7,529 nucleotides of DNA from the NCBI GenBank assembly GCA_028820035.1, contig JAPPKI010000375.1, forward strand, positions 1 to 7,529. Reading direction: 5' to 3'. The stretch comes from a bacterium. Lineage in GTDB: Bacteria; Actinomycetota; Acidimicrobiia; Acidimicrobiales; Bin134. The notes beneath the pieces are model-generated. The model was given only the letters and a program-made list of their open reading frames with translations, made no database searches and was not told the DNA's origin. Made by a program: the position numbers and the translations under genes. Positions 1-6,710 of the stretch are shown one piece after another. Within the stretch, counting starts at the first letter, position 1. Each line of letters begins with the position of its first letter.

Positions 1-602
1 TGGTGCTGCGGGACACCGAGAGCACTGTTCCCCGCACCGACCCCATCTCCGACACCGCGGTGCTGCCCGAGCTAGTGGACAGCCAGCCCACGCTTCACGT
101 CGGCCTGTTCGCCTTGCTCGGCGTGTGCTTTGTGGTGGCGTTCGTACTCAACCGCACCACCTTCGGATTCGAGGTGGGCACCGTTGGGCTAAACCCCCAT
201 GCTTCTCATTACGCGGGGATCAACGTGAACCGGGTGATCGTGGCCTCCATGGCCGTGTCTGGCGCATTCGCCGGATTGGCGGCAGCCTCGGAAATCTCGG
301 GCACCAACGGCTTCTTCCAACCGGGCACCTTCTTCTTGATGGGCTTCGACGGCATCGCCATCGCCTTGTTGGCCCGAACCAACCCGGTGGCCATCATCGC
401 CGCCGCCGTGCTCTGGGGGTCGATGTTGTCGGGAGCGCCGCTCATGCAGCAAGAAGCCGATGTGTCGATCGACGTGGTGCGGATCATCCAGGCGCTGGTG
501 CTGTTGTTCGTGGCCGCCGACGCCATCGTCCGCTATCTGTTCCGGGTGCGAGAACTCGACCAGAGCCCGTTCAAGGCCGCATCCATCGAGGGGGCGGTGT
601 GA
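1..602 (+). CDS. Nucleoside-type ABC transporter permease, 3' part (5' end outside window)
   Basis: This is the C-terminal part (about 199 residues visible) of an inner-membrane permease of the BPD_transp_2 fold, most like the NupP/YufP-type (COG4603) subunits of nucleoside ABC importers. Visible hydrophobic segments lie at about residues 31-50, 77-97, 108-143 and 158-180, counted from the GTG at position 3. The stretch FGFEVGTVGLNPHASHYAGI (residues 54-73) is the cytoplasmic coupling-loop signature of this family, and the run around GFDGIAIALLARTNP is also typical. The reading frame is open to the left edge and family members are longer, so the true start is upstream of the window and the GTG at 3 is not a credible start. 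It ends with TGA 58 bp before the second permease, its probable heterodimer partner. Nucleoside specificity is inferred from the downstream salvage genes. The ATPase and lipoprotein subunits are not in view. Confidence 0.88.
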   Translation, partial: VLRDTESTVPRTDPISDTAVLPELVDSQPTLHVGLFALLGVCFVVAFVLNRTTFGFEVGTVGLNPHASHYAGINVNRVIVASMAVSGAFAGLAAASEISGTNGFFQPGTFFLMGFDGIAIALLARTNPVAIIAAAVLWGSMLSGAPLMQQEADVSIDVVRIIQALVLLFVAADAIVRYLFRVRELDQSPFKAASIEGAV

Positions 603-604
603 AT

Positions 605-664
605 ATGGTTGACCACACCGCGAGCACAGTTTGGATATCGGTACAACCCCGGAGAAGCCTGTGA
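605..664 (+). other. Possible 19-codon leader ORF between the two permease genes
   Basis: An ATG at 605, two bases after the first permease's stop, opens a 19-codon frame (starting MVDHTASTVW) whose TGA at 662-664 overlaps the GTG start of the next permease as GTGA. A purine-rich GAGGGGG at 588-594 lies 10 bases upstream and could serve as its ribosome binding site. The peptide has no recognisable motif. It may be a translational-coupling leader or chance. The position of both ends is the only evidence. Confidence 0.2.
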
Positions 665-1971
665 CCACCGTGGAGCACGCTGCGGGCGCGACCGGAGCCT
701 CAGAGCGGGTTGGTCTGGATCGCCAGGCGGTGACCGGGCTGGTGTTCGGGCTATTGGGGGTTGCCCTGATCGCCGGAGTGGCCCCGGCCGTCAGCGGCAC
801 CAGCCGGCGTTTCGACTTCGAACCGCCGCCCGAACCGGCAGGAATCGGGTTCCACCCCCCAACGTGGGTGATCGCCATTGGCGTGCTGTTCCTGTTCACC
901 GCGGTGCTGGGATTCGCTCCCCCCGAGGCCCGACGGTGGGCCGGACCGGCCCGACTGCTGAGTGCGGTGGCCCTCATTCCGCTGGTGCTGGTGCTCAGCT
1001 TGGCCCTGTCCGACAACCCCAGCACCAACATCGTCAATTTGTTCAACCAATCGCTGGTGCTGGCCACCCCGCTGGCACTGGGGGCAACCACCGGTTTGTG
1101 GTGCGAGCGCTCGGGCATCATCAACATCGGTATCGAGGGCACCATGCTGGCCGGTGCCGGCATAGGCTATATGACCTACGCCACTGTTGGCGATGCCCAA
1201 TCCACCGGGTGGCTGTGGTTCTCCATCCTCATTTCCGTGCTGGCCGGTGGGCTGGTGGCCACCCTCCTCGCCGTGCTGTCCATCCGCTTCGGGGTGAACC
1301 AGATCGTTGGCGGAGTGGTGATCAACCTGTTCGCCTTGGGGCTGACCGGCTTTTTGCGCTCGGAGGTGATCGTCAAAACCGGCATCACCACCGGGGTGAA
1401 GACCTCCGAGTTCGGCCTGCCGCTGCTGTCGAAAATCCCGGTCATCGGCGACCAGCTGTTCCGGGGCCAGCCCATCTACTGGCTGATGTATGTGGTGGTG
1501 ATCGGCACCTGGGTGGTCATGTACCGCACCCCGTGGGGACTGCGGGTGCGATCCTGCGGCGAGAACCCCCACGCGGCCGAGACGCTGGGTGTGAACGTGG
1601 TGAGGATCCGCTACCAGTCGGTGGTCTTGGGCGGGCTCATCGCCGGTCTGGCCGGCGCTTGGTTCTCCATGGAGTCGCAGGCCCGGTTTGAGGACAACAT
1701 GACCAACGCCGCCGGGTTCATCGCTCTGGCCGCCCTGATCTTCGGGAAGTGGACACCGTGGGGGGCGTTCGGCGGAGCGCTGCTGTTCGGGTTCTCCCGG
1801 GCGCTGGGCACCCGTCTCCAGTTGCTCGGGGTGGAGGTGAGCGGGTTTGAGATTCCCAGCGAGTTCCTCCAGGCCCTGCCGTTCGTGGTCACCTTGGTGG
1901 TGGTGGCCGGGGCGGTGGGCCGGTCGATACCCCCGGCGGCCGCGGGCCAGCCATTCCAGCGAAGCAAGTAG
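661..1971 (+). CDS. Nucleoside-type ABC transporter permease, second subunit
   Basis: This 436-residue polytopic membrane protein is of the NupQ/YufQ type (COG1079, BPD_transp_2 fold), expected to pair with the upstream permease to form the membrane channel of a nucleoside importer. The core begins near residue 122 with NLFNQSLVLATPLALGATTG and then CERSGIINIGIEGTMLAGA, a very characteristic stretch of this subunit. The coupling loop CGENPHAAETLGVNVVRIRY lies near residues 299-318. Before the core is an N-terminal extension with two hydrophobic segments (about 24-44 and 78-96) separated by a Pro-rich loop; I believe such extensions occur in actinobacterial members. I chose the GTG at 661 because GGAG at 651-654 stands 6 bases before it. 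A TTG at 631 would add 10 residues but has no clear ribosome site. It ends 21 bp before cdd, so both probably share one transcript. Substrate class is inferred from family and neighbours. Confidence 0.88.
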   Translation: MTTVEHAAGATGASERVGLDRQAVTGLVFGLLGVALIAGVAPAVSGTSRRFDFEPPPEPAGIGFHPPTWVIAIGVLFLFTAVLGFAPPEARRWAGPARLLSAVALIPLVLVLSLALSDNPSTNIVNLFNQSLVLATPLALGATTGLWCERSGIINIGIEGTMLAGAGIGYMTYATVGDAQSTGWLWFSILISVLAGGLVATLLAVLSIRFGVNQIVGGVVINLFALGLTGFLRSEVIVKTGITTGVKTSEFGLPLLSKIPVIGDQLFRGQPIYWLMYVVVIGTWVVMYRTPWGLRVRSCGENPHAAETLGVNVVRIRYQSVVLGGLIAGLAGAWFSMESQARFEDNMTNAAGFIALAALIFGKWTPWGAFGGALLFGFSRALGTRLQLLGVEVSGFEIPSEFLQALPFVVTLVVVAGAVGRSIPPAAAGQPFQRSK

Positions 1972-1992
1972 CGGAAGCAGAAGAGAGCACCG

Positions 1993-2382
1993 ATGGGCAC
2001 CGAGCAGGCAATCTCATGGGACGAGCTGTGGGCTGCTGCCCATGAGGCGTCGACGGGGGCCTACGCCCCGTATTCGAAGCTGTCGGTGGGCGCGGCTGCG
2101 CTGACCAACGACGGGCGGATTGTCACCGGGTGCAACGTGGAGAACGCCTCCTACGGGCTCACCTTGTGCGCCGAATGCGGATTGGTGGGCGATCTGCACC
2201 GCACCGGGGGCGGTCGGCTGGTGGCGGTGGCGGTGACCGACGGCGACGGCAACCCGCTCACCCCGTGTGGACGCTGCCGTCAACTGCTCTATGAGGCGGG
2301 CGGGGCCGCCTGCCAGGTGAACGAGACCCAAACCGTGGGCGAGCTGCTGCCCGGCGCCTTCGGCCCCGACGACCTGCCGTGA
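1993..2382 (+). CDS. cdd: Cytidine deaminase
   Basis: This 129-residue enzyme, the usual length of the small tetrameric cytidine deaminases, hydrolyses cytidine and deoxycytidine to uridine and deoxyuridine in the cytoplasm. The substrate-binding stretch GCNVENASYGLTLCAE (residues 46-61) carries Cys59 and the proton-shuttling Glu61. PCGRCRQLLYE (91-101) supplies Cys92 and Cys95, so all three zinc ligands and the catalytic Glu are present. The N-terminal AYAPYSKLSVGAA (23-35) is also standard for the family. The ATG at 1993 gives the normal family start; the purine run at 1981-1987 is a modest ribosome site. It sits 21 bp after the permease gene. Its stop TGA overlaps a GTG (2379-2382), the first copy of a 13-bp sequence repeated at the deoA start. 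Its products feed the phosphorylase encoded next. Confidence 0.96.
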   Translation: MGTEQAISWDELWAAAHEASTGAYAPYSKLSVGAAALTNDGRIVTGCNVENASYGLTLCAECGLVGDLHRTGGGRLVAVAVTDGDGNPLTPCGRCRQLLYEAGGAACQVNETQTVGELLPGAFGPDDLP

Positions 2383-2429
2383 ACGCTGTGGCGTGATTCC
2401 CCGAGGCGAGGACAAACCGTGAACGCTGT
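2377..2429 (+). repeat. 13-bp direct repeat at the cdd stop and the deoA start
   Basis: CCGTGAACGCTGT occurs at 2377-2389 and again at 2417-2429, 40 bp apart. The second copy contains the GTG AAC GCT start of deoA. The first contains the cdd stop and a GTG at 2379 that opens a five-codon frame (MNAVA, stop 2394-2396). The real deoA begins MNAVD, so the first copy looks like a shadow of the gene start. GAGG at 2408-2411 is 7 bases before the second GTG, which marks it as the true start. Confidence 0.7.
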
Positions 2430-3693
2430 CGATCTCATCGTCGCCAAGCGAGACGGCGGCGAGCTGAGCGATCAGCAGATCAACTGGTTCATCGACGGGA
2501 TCACCTCGGGCGCCATCCCCGCAGAACAGGTCGCCGCGCTTCTCATGGCCATCGTGTGGCGGGGCATGACCGGCCGAGAGCTGGCCACCTGGACCGCGGC
2601 AATGATCGACAGCGGCCAGCGGTTGGACTTGTCGAGCCTGGCGCGGCCCACCGTCGACAAGCACTCCACCGGTGGCGTGGGCGACAAGGTGTCGCTGGTG
2701 CTTTGCCCGCTGGTGGCGGCCTGCGGCGCGGCGGTGCCCCAGTTATCGGGGCGGGGCCTGGGCCATACCGGGGGCACCCTCGACAAGATGGAGGCCATCA
2801 GCGGATGGCAGGCCGCCCTCAGCCACGATCAATTCCTGGGCCAACTCCAGGACGTGGGCGCGGTGATCGCCGCGGCCACCGCCGACCTGGCCCCCGCCGA
2901 TCGAGTGTTGTACGCCCTGCGGGACGTGACCGGGACGGTGGCGTCTATCCCGCTGATCGCCAGCTCGATCATGTCCAAGAAGATCGCCGAGGGCACCGCT
3001 GGGCTGGTGCTGGACGTGAAGTTCGGCTCCGGGGCGTTTCTGCCCGATCCGGTTATGGGCGAGGAGCTGGCCCGCACCATGGTTGGGCTGGGCCACGCTC
3101 ACGGGGTGGACACCGTGGCGCTGCTCACTGATATGGACCAGCCGTTGGGCCGGGCCGCGGGCAACGCCCTCGAGGTGGCCGAATCGGTCGAGACACTGGC
3201 CGGTGGGGGGCCCGCCGACCTGGTGGAGGTGACCCTGGCATTGGCCCAAGAGATGGTGGCTCTCGCCGGCCTGGACGCCGACCCCGCCGAGGTGCTGGCC
3301 TCGGGCCGGGCCATGGACGTGTGGCAGGACATGGTGGCCGCCCAGGGCGGCGATCCCACCGCTGCGCTGCCCACCGCCCCGGTGGTGGACCACTGGACCG
3401 CACCCGCCGACGGGGTGATCAACCGCATCGACGCGCTGGCCGTGGGAGTGGCCGCCTGGCGGCTGGGCGCAGGCCGGGCCCGCAAAGAGGACGATGTGTC
3501 GGCAGTGGCCGGGGTGCTGCTCCACCGGGTCCACGGCGACCGGGTGGCGGCGGGCGAGGTGATCGCCGAGCTCCACACCGACGATCCCTCCCTTTTGCCC
3601 ACGGCCCACGAGGCCTTGAGCTCGGCCTTGACCATCGCCGACAGCGCTCCTCAGCCTCGCCGCCTGATTGCCGCCCGGATTCCCTACCATTAG
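2419..3693 (+). CDS. deoA: Thymidine / pyrimidine-nucleoside phosphorylase
   Basis: This 424-residue cytoplasmic enzyme cleaves thymidine, deoxyuridine or uridine with phosphate, giving the free base and (deoxy)ribose-1-phosphate. It is close to the usual length of the family. The order is an N-terminal alpha domain, the phosphate-binding [12 protein letters not shown] (residues 81-92), the family signature [20 protein letters not shown] near residues 109-128, then LRDVTG (167-172) and [11 protein letters not shown] (182-192). Arg168, Ser183 and Lys187 align by spacing with the base-contacting Arg171, Ser186 and Lys190 of the E. coli enzyme, so the protein should be active. The GTG at 2419 is preceded by GAGG 7 bases upstream. 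The sequence does not settle whether it is a strict thymidine phosphorylase (deoA) or the broader pyrimidine-nucleoside phosphorylase (pdp). The add GTG start follows its stop by only 4 bp. Confidence 0.94.
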   Translation: MNAVDLIVAKRDGGELSDQQINWFIDGITSGAIPAEQVAALLMAIVWRGMTGRELATWTAAMIDSGQRLDLSSLARPTVDKHSTGGVGDKVSLVLCPLVAACGAAVPQLSGRGLGHTGGTLDKMEAISGWQAALSHDQFLGQLQDVGAVIAAATADLAPADRVLYALRDVTGTVASIPLIASSIMSKKIAEGTAGLVLDVKFGSGAFLPDPVMGEELARTMVGLGHAHGVDTVALLTDMDQPLGRAAGNALEVAESVETLAGGGPADLVEVTLALAQEMVALAGLDADPAEVLASGRAMDVWQDMVAAQGGDPTAALPTAPVVDHWTAPADGVINRIDALAVGVAAWRLGAGRARKEDDVSAVAGVLLHRVHGDRVAAGEVIAELHTDDPSLLPTAHEALSSALTIADSAPQPRRLIAARIPYH

Positions 3694-3697
3694 GGCA

Positions 3698-4768
3698 GTG
3701 ATTCATCCGACAACCGAAGAAGTCAGAGCCGCTCCCAAGGTTCTGTTGCACGACCACCTGGACGGAGGCCTCCGTCCCCGGACCGTGGTGGAGTTGGCGG
3801 CGGAGACCGGCTACGACAATTTGCCCACCACCGACGCCGACGAATTGGCCCGCTGGATGGTCCGGGGGGCCAGCCGGCTCGACCTCACCTTGTACTTGGA
3901 GACCTTCGCCCACACCGTGGGGGTCATGCAGACCCGCGACGCCCTGGAGCGGGTGGCGGCCGAGTGTGCTGAAGATCTAGACGACGACGGGGTGGTCTAC
4001 GCCGAGGTGAGATTCGCCCCCGAGCTGCACACCGAGGAAGGGCTGAGGCTGGACGAGGTGGTGGAGGCGGTGGTGGCCGGCTTCGAAGCGGGCAGCGCCA
4101 ACCGCAACATCCGCATCGGCACGCTGGTCACCGCCATGCGCACCGCGGCCCGCTCGCTGGAGATCGCCCAGTTGGCCATCCGCCACCGCGACCGAGGCGT
4201 GGTCGGGTTCGACATCGCCGGGGCCGAGGCCGGCAACCCGCCCACCCGCCACCTGGACGCCTTCCATCTGATACAGCGGGAGAACTTCCACTTCACCATC
4301 CACGCCGGAGAGGCCTACGGCCCGCCGTCGATCTGGGAGGCCGTGCAGTACTGCGGCACCGAGAGGCTGGGCCACGGGGTCCGCATAGTGGACGACATCG
4401 ACTTCGGCCCCGACGGCACCCCCCGCTTGGGCCGATTGGCCGCCTTCGTGCGAGACCGGCGCATCCCCCTGGAGCTGTGCCCCACGTCCAACGTCCACAC
4501 CGGAGCGGCGCCGTCCATCGCCGCGCACCCCATCAAAGTCCTGAGCGATCTGCGATTCCGAGTGACGGTCAATACCGACAACCGCCTCATGAGCGCCACC
4601 TCCATGACCCGAGAGGTCATGCAGCTGGTGGACGAGTTCGGCTTTGGCTGGGCCGACATCCAGTGGCTGACCATCAACGCCATGAAGAGCGCCTTCATCC
4701 CCTTCGATGAGCGCCTGGAGATCATCAACAAGGTGGTCAAGCCGGCCTACGGATCCCTGGCACTGTGA
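3698..4768 (+). CDS. add: Adenosine deaminase
   Basis: This 356-residue zinc enzyme converts adenosine or deoxyadenosine to inosine or deoxyinosine. The metal-binding motif [10 protein letters not shown] holds His18 and His20. HAGE (202-205) gives the third zinc His202 and the catalytic Glu205. LGHG supplies catalytic His226, and NTDN (292-295) the zinc ligand Asp294. Residue 295 is Asn where the well-studied animal enzymes have a second Asp; NTDNRLMS is, as I recall, normal for the actinobacterial branch. I chose the GTG at 3698, 4 bp after the deoA stop, because it puts HDHLDG close to the N-terminus as in relatives. The only upstream purines (AGGG, 3692-3695) are too close to be a good ribosome site, so coupling to deoA translation is likely. 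A TTG at 3668 would overlap deoA and add 10 residues. Family identity is firm and the start less so. Confidence 0.95.
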   Translation: MIHPTTEEVRAAPKVLLHDHLDGGLRPRTVVELAAETGYDNLPTTDADELARWMVRGASRLDLTLYLETFAHTVGVMQTRDALERVAAECAEDLDDDGVVYAEVRFAPELHTEEGLRLDEVVEAVVAGFEAGSANRNIRIGTLVTAMRTAARSLEIAQLAIRHRDRGVVGFDIAGAEAGNPPTRHLDAFHLIQRENFHFTIHAGEAYGPPSIWEAVQYCGTERLGHGVRIVDDIDFGPDGTPRLGRLAAFVRDRRIPLELCPTSNVHTGAAPSIAAHPIKVLSDLRFRVTVNTDNRLMSATSMTREVMQLVDEFGFGWADIQWLTINAMKSAFIPFDERLEIINKVVKPAYGSLAL

Positions 4769-4802
4769 CCGCGGCTCCCATCGAAATCTTCGGATTGGCC
4801 TC

Positions 4803-4817
4803 GGGGAGAGGCTCCCC
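4803..4817 (+). promoter_or_regulatory. Hairpin that buries the ribosome binding site of the HAD gene
   Basis: GGGGAG at 4803-4808, the Shine-Dalgarno of the next gene, is followed by loop AGG and then CTCCCC at 4812-4817. This forms a perfect 6-bp, nearly all-GC stem that ends directly against the ATG at 4818. An upstream CTCCC at 4775-4779 can pair with the same Shine-Dalgarno. Such a structure should lower initiation unless opened, for example by ribosomes arriving from add, whose stop is 49 bp upstream. The pairing is seen in the sequence; the regulatory effect is inferred. Confidence 0.5.
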
Positions 4818-5504
4818 ATGATCGAAACCGTCGGCCTCGATGCCGACGATACCCTGTGGCACAACGAGTCGATCTTCGCCGACTACGAGCAGCGGATGGC
4901 CGATCTGGTGGCCCGTTACCTGCCCGATGTGGACTTCCACGAGCGGCTCATCGAACTAGAGCGGCACAACGTGGCCATCTTCGGCTACGGGATCAAGGGG
5001 TTCGTGCTGTCGATGATCGAGACCGCCATCGAGGCCACCGAAGGACAGATCACCGCGGAGGAGATCCACACCATTGTGGGCTGGGCCAAGGAAATGCACG
5101 CCCACCCAGTGGAGCTGCTCGACGGGGTGGCCGACACCATCGAGGAGTTGGAGCACCGCTACCGCCTGGTGCTCATCACCAAGGGTGACCTGTGGAACCA
5201 GGAGACCAAGATCGCCGCCTCCGGGTTGGCCGACCACTTCGACGCAGTGGAGATCGTGGCCGAGAAGGACCAGTCCACCTACTCCCGCCTGTTCGACCGC
5301 CACGACATCGCCATCGACCGATTCGTGATGGTGGGGAACTCGGTGCGCTCCGACATCGAGCCCGTGGTCGCCCTCGGCGGCCGAGGCGTCCACATCCCCT
5401 ACCACCTCACCTGGGATCTAGAGCACGCCACCATCTCTCCCCACGACAGCTGGGTGGAACTCTCCGACATCCGCCAACTCCCCCCCTGGCTGGCCGACCA
5501 GTAA
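4818..5504 (+). CDS. HAD-superfamily phosphatase, possible nucleotidase
   Basis: This 228-residue haloacid-dehalogenase-type hydrolase (COG1011-like, with an alpha-helical cap) has all four catalytic motifs: DADDT (Asp8 nucleophile, Asp10), LITKGD with Thr121, Lys150 in EKDQSTYS, and GNSVRSDI with Asp179 for magnesium. The length is normal for single-domain members. Being last in a nucleoside salvage operon makes a nucleotide or sugar-phosphate substrate plausible, as for YjjG-type 5'-nucleotidases, but the sequence does not fix it. The ATG at 4818 places motif I at residue 8, the family norm; an open frame upstream into add is not needed. Its Shine-Dalgarno lies in a hairpin. Its last ten codons and stop are repeated at 6711-6743 beyond the toxin-antitoxin pair, which suggests that this 3' end was the entry point of foreign DNA. 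No terminator follows the stop. Confidence 0.88.
   Translation: MIETVGLDADDTLWHNESIFADYEQRMADLVARYLPDVDFHERLIELERHNVAIFGYGIKGFVLSMIETAIEATEGQITAEEIHTIVGWAKEMHAHPVELLDGVADTIEELEHRYRLVLITKGDLWNQETKIAASGLADHFDAVEIVAEKDQSTYSRLFDRHDIAIDRFVMVGNSVRSDIEPVVALGGRGVHIPYHLTWDLEHATISPHDSWVELSDIRQLPPWLADQ
5471..5503 (+). repeat. Left copy of a 33-bp direct repeat (3' end of the HAD gene)
   Basis: This segment covers the C-terminal codons RQLPPWLADQ and most of the stop of the HAD gene, and matches 6711-6743 at 30 of 33 positions. The 3' half (5485-5503) is identical in both copies. Inside it, 5486-5501 reads CTGG-CT-GGCC-GA-CCAG, a 16-bp dyad symmetric at 12 positions. It is a candidate left attachment site or duplicated target of the inserted cassette. 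Confidence 0.75.
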
Positions 5505-5550
5505 AGGCCAAGGGCTCCGCTTCTTTCGATAAATTCGGATGATTCTTCTT

Positions 5551-5579
5551 TTGCGAATAGCTAACGGTGTGGCTACTAT
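5551..5579 (+). promoter_or_regulatory. Sigma70-type promoter of the HTH-PIN pair
   Basis: TTGCGA (5551-5556) and TACTAT (5574-5579) are separated by 17 bp, close to the housekeeping consensus at an ideal distance. Transcription would start near 5586, about 60 bases before the ATG at 5647. It lies in AT-rich DNA directly after the HAD gene, so the pair can be expressed apart from the salvage operon. Confidence 0.65.
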
Positions 5580-5581
5580 TC
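5555..5581. promoter_or_regulatory. Inverted repeat overlapping the promoter, candidate operator
   Basis: GAATAG at 5555-5560 and its exact reverse complement CTATTC at 5576-5581 are 21 bp apart centre to centre, or two helical turns. The arms overlap the -35 and -10 boxes. Binding of a dimer here would block the promoter, which is the usual autoregulation of antitoxins. The candidate binder is the HTH protein encoded just downstream. The arms are short, so chance is possible. Confidence 0.35.
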
Positions 5582-5646
5582 AAGGCGTCGCAACTGGGAT
5601 CTATAAGCGTCCTAGGAAGCATGGCTTGTGACAAGGAGAGGAGACC

Positions 5647-6120
5647 ATGGCTACAGCAGCCCTTTTGGAGCATCATCTCGCCATCCCGACGGAGGACGTA
5701 GCTGCACAGGCTGCGGAGGCTGTCGAGGAGTTGGAGCGTTTCTTGCGCCGACATCCCGACGTAGCAGCGGCGTCGGTATCGCTGACTGCGGACGACGACG
5801 ATACGACGCTCGAGATCCCCGGCCACGCGCTGCGATTACTGGTGGACATGCTTGCCCAGATCGCGAACGGAAACGCCGTGACGGTTGCGCCCGTCCATGC
5901 GGAACTCACGACACAACAAGCGGCAGACCTGCTGAACGTGTCTCGCCCATACGTCGTCAAACTTCTGGACGAGGAGCAGATCCCGTTCCGCCGGGTCGGC
6001 AATCGGCGCCGCGTGCTGCTTGCCGACCTTCTCGAATACCAGCACCGCGACCTTGCGCATCGCCGCAAGGTTGCCGATCAGCTGACCGACGAAGCTCAAC
6101 GGCTGGGGCTCTACGACTGA
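5647..6120 (+). CDS. Excisionase-type HTH DNA-binding protein, probable antitoxin
   Basis: This 157-residue protein has a C-terminal helix-turn-helix of the excisionase/MerR-like class (HTH_17 type) at about residues 87-133: LTTQQAADLLNVSRPYVVKLLDEEQIPFRRVGNRRRV, in pieces, followed by a LLEYQ helix. The first 85 residues are helical and acidic, include a DDDD run near residue 51, and probably hold the dimerisation or toxin-binding part. This two-part design is common in antitoxins paired with PIN-domain proteins. AAGGAG at 5633-5638 lies 8 bases before the ATG, a strong ribosome site. The PIN gene follows 14 bp after the stop. Base composition is less GC-rich than the salvage genes, consistent with acquisition. 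It could instead be a recombination directionality factor left by a lost integrase, but its length and PIN partner argue for an antitoxin. Confidence 0.75.
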   Translation: MATAALLEHHLAIPTEDVAAQAAEAVEELERFLRRHPDVAAASVSLTADDDDTTLEIPGHALRLLVDMLAQIANGNAVTVAPVHAELTTQQAADLLNVSRPYVVKLLDEEQIPFRRVGNRRRVLLADLLEYQHRDLAHRRKVADQLTDEAQRLGLYD

Positions 6121-6134
6121 CGAGGATGTGAGCC

Positions 6135-6689
6135 ATGGCCTTCGGCGCGACCTACGACGCGTGCGTCCTGCACTCAGCCGCACTACGCGATTTCCTCGTC
6201 AGGCTCGCCGAGACCGGGCTGTTCCGCGCCAACTGGAGCGAAGACATACTCGACGAGATGGTCTCGTCGGTGCTCAAACACCGGCCTCACTTGGAGCCAG
6301 CGCAACTGGAGCGCACTCGCGAACTCATGTGCGAAGCCGTACCCGGATGCCTCACCTCGGGATACCGCGCCTTGATCGAGGGCCTTGAACTGCCCGACCC
6401 GGACGACCGCCACGTCCTCGCTGCGGCCATTCGAGCCGGCGCACAGGTCATCGTCACAGAGAACGTCGCCGACTTTCCCGCGCAGGCGCTCGACGAATAT
6501 GACATGGAGGCTCAGACACCGGACGTCTTCGTTCTCCACTTGATCGACCTGTCTCCGACTGCGGTCGCCAGAGTCATTGAGGAACAGGCGGCAGCACTGA
6601 CACAACCGCCTCTGTCGACATCCGAAGTCCTCGACCGACTAGCGAGATCGGGATTGCCCCGATCAGTCGCCGAGTTGCGTCGCCTCTAG
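6135..6689 (+). CDS. PIN-domain protein, probable ribonuclease toxin
   Basis: This 184-residue protein begins with a PIN-type strand and acidic residue, FGATYDACVLHS (Asp8), followed by WSEDILDEM (Glu41) and the characteristic LPDPDDRHVLAAAIRAGAQVIVT (residues 86-108, with Asp88, Asp90 and Asp91), then ENVADFP (Asp113). The acidic set is what metal-dependent PIN nucleases need, and DPDDRHVLAAA is typical of the PIN_3-like toxin families. Such toxins cut RNA and are held inactive by their partner; here the partner is the HTH protein directly upstream. The C-terminal 55 residues or so extend beyond the PIN core, ending in a helical LARSGLPRSVAELRRL. GAGG at 6122-6125 lies 9 bases before the ATG. 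The RNA target cannot be told from sequence. The gene is followed within 25 bp by the second copy of the HAD 3' end. Confidence 0.82.
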   Translation: MAFGATYDACVLHSAALRDFLVRLAETGLFRANWSEDILDEMVSSVLKHRPHLEPAQLERTRELMCEAVPGCLTSGYRALIEGLELPDPDDRHVLAAAIRAGAQVIVTENVADFPAQALDEYDMEAQTPDVFVLHLIDLSPTAVARVIEEQAAALTQPPLSTSEVLDRLARSGLPRSVAELRRL

Positions 6690-6710
6690 CCGCTCAGTAC
6701 GGCGCAACAA

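Noticed and set aside
189..1163. Long open frame on the - strand across the permease genes
   Set aside because: Its translation is low-complexity and lacks domains, while the + strand frames here are clear permeases. It is a high-GC shadow.
4707..4817. Upstream extension of the HAD gene into add
   Set aside because: The extra 37 residues come from the add frame region and have no HAD character; the ATG at 4818 puts the catalytic Asp at residue 8.
5539..5631. 30-codon ATG frame in the gap before the HTH gene
   Set aside because: The predicted promoter boxes lie inside it, so the transcript would start after its ATG; there is no ribosome site and no recognisable peptide.
5407..5826. Open frame on the - strand spanning the HAD end and the HTH start
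   Set aside because: It overlaps two well-supported + strand genes and the promoter, and its sequence resembles no known protein.
6689..6703. GCCG-CTCAGTA-CGGC as a terminator after the PIN gene
   Set aside because: The stem is only four pairs and no T run follows.
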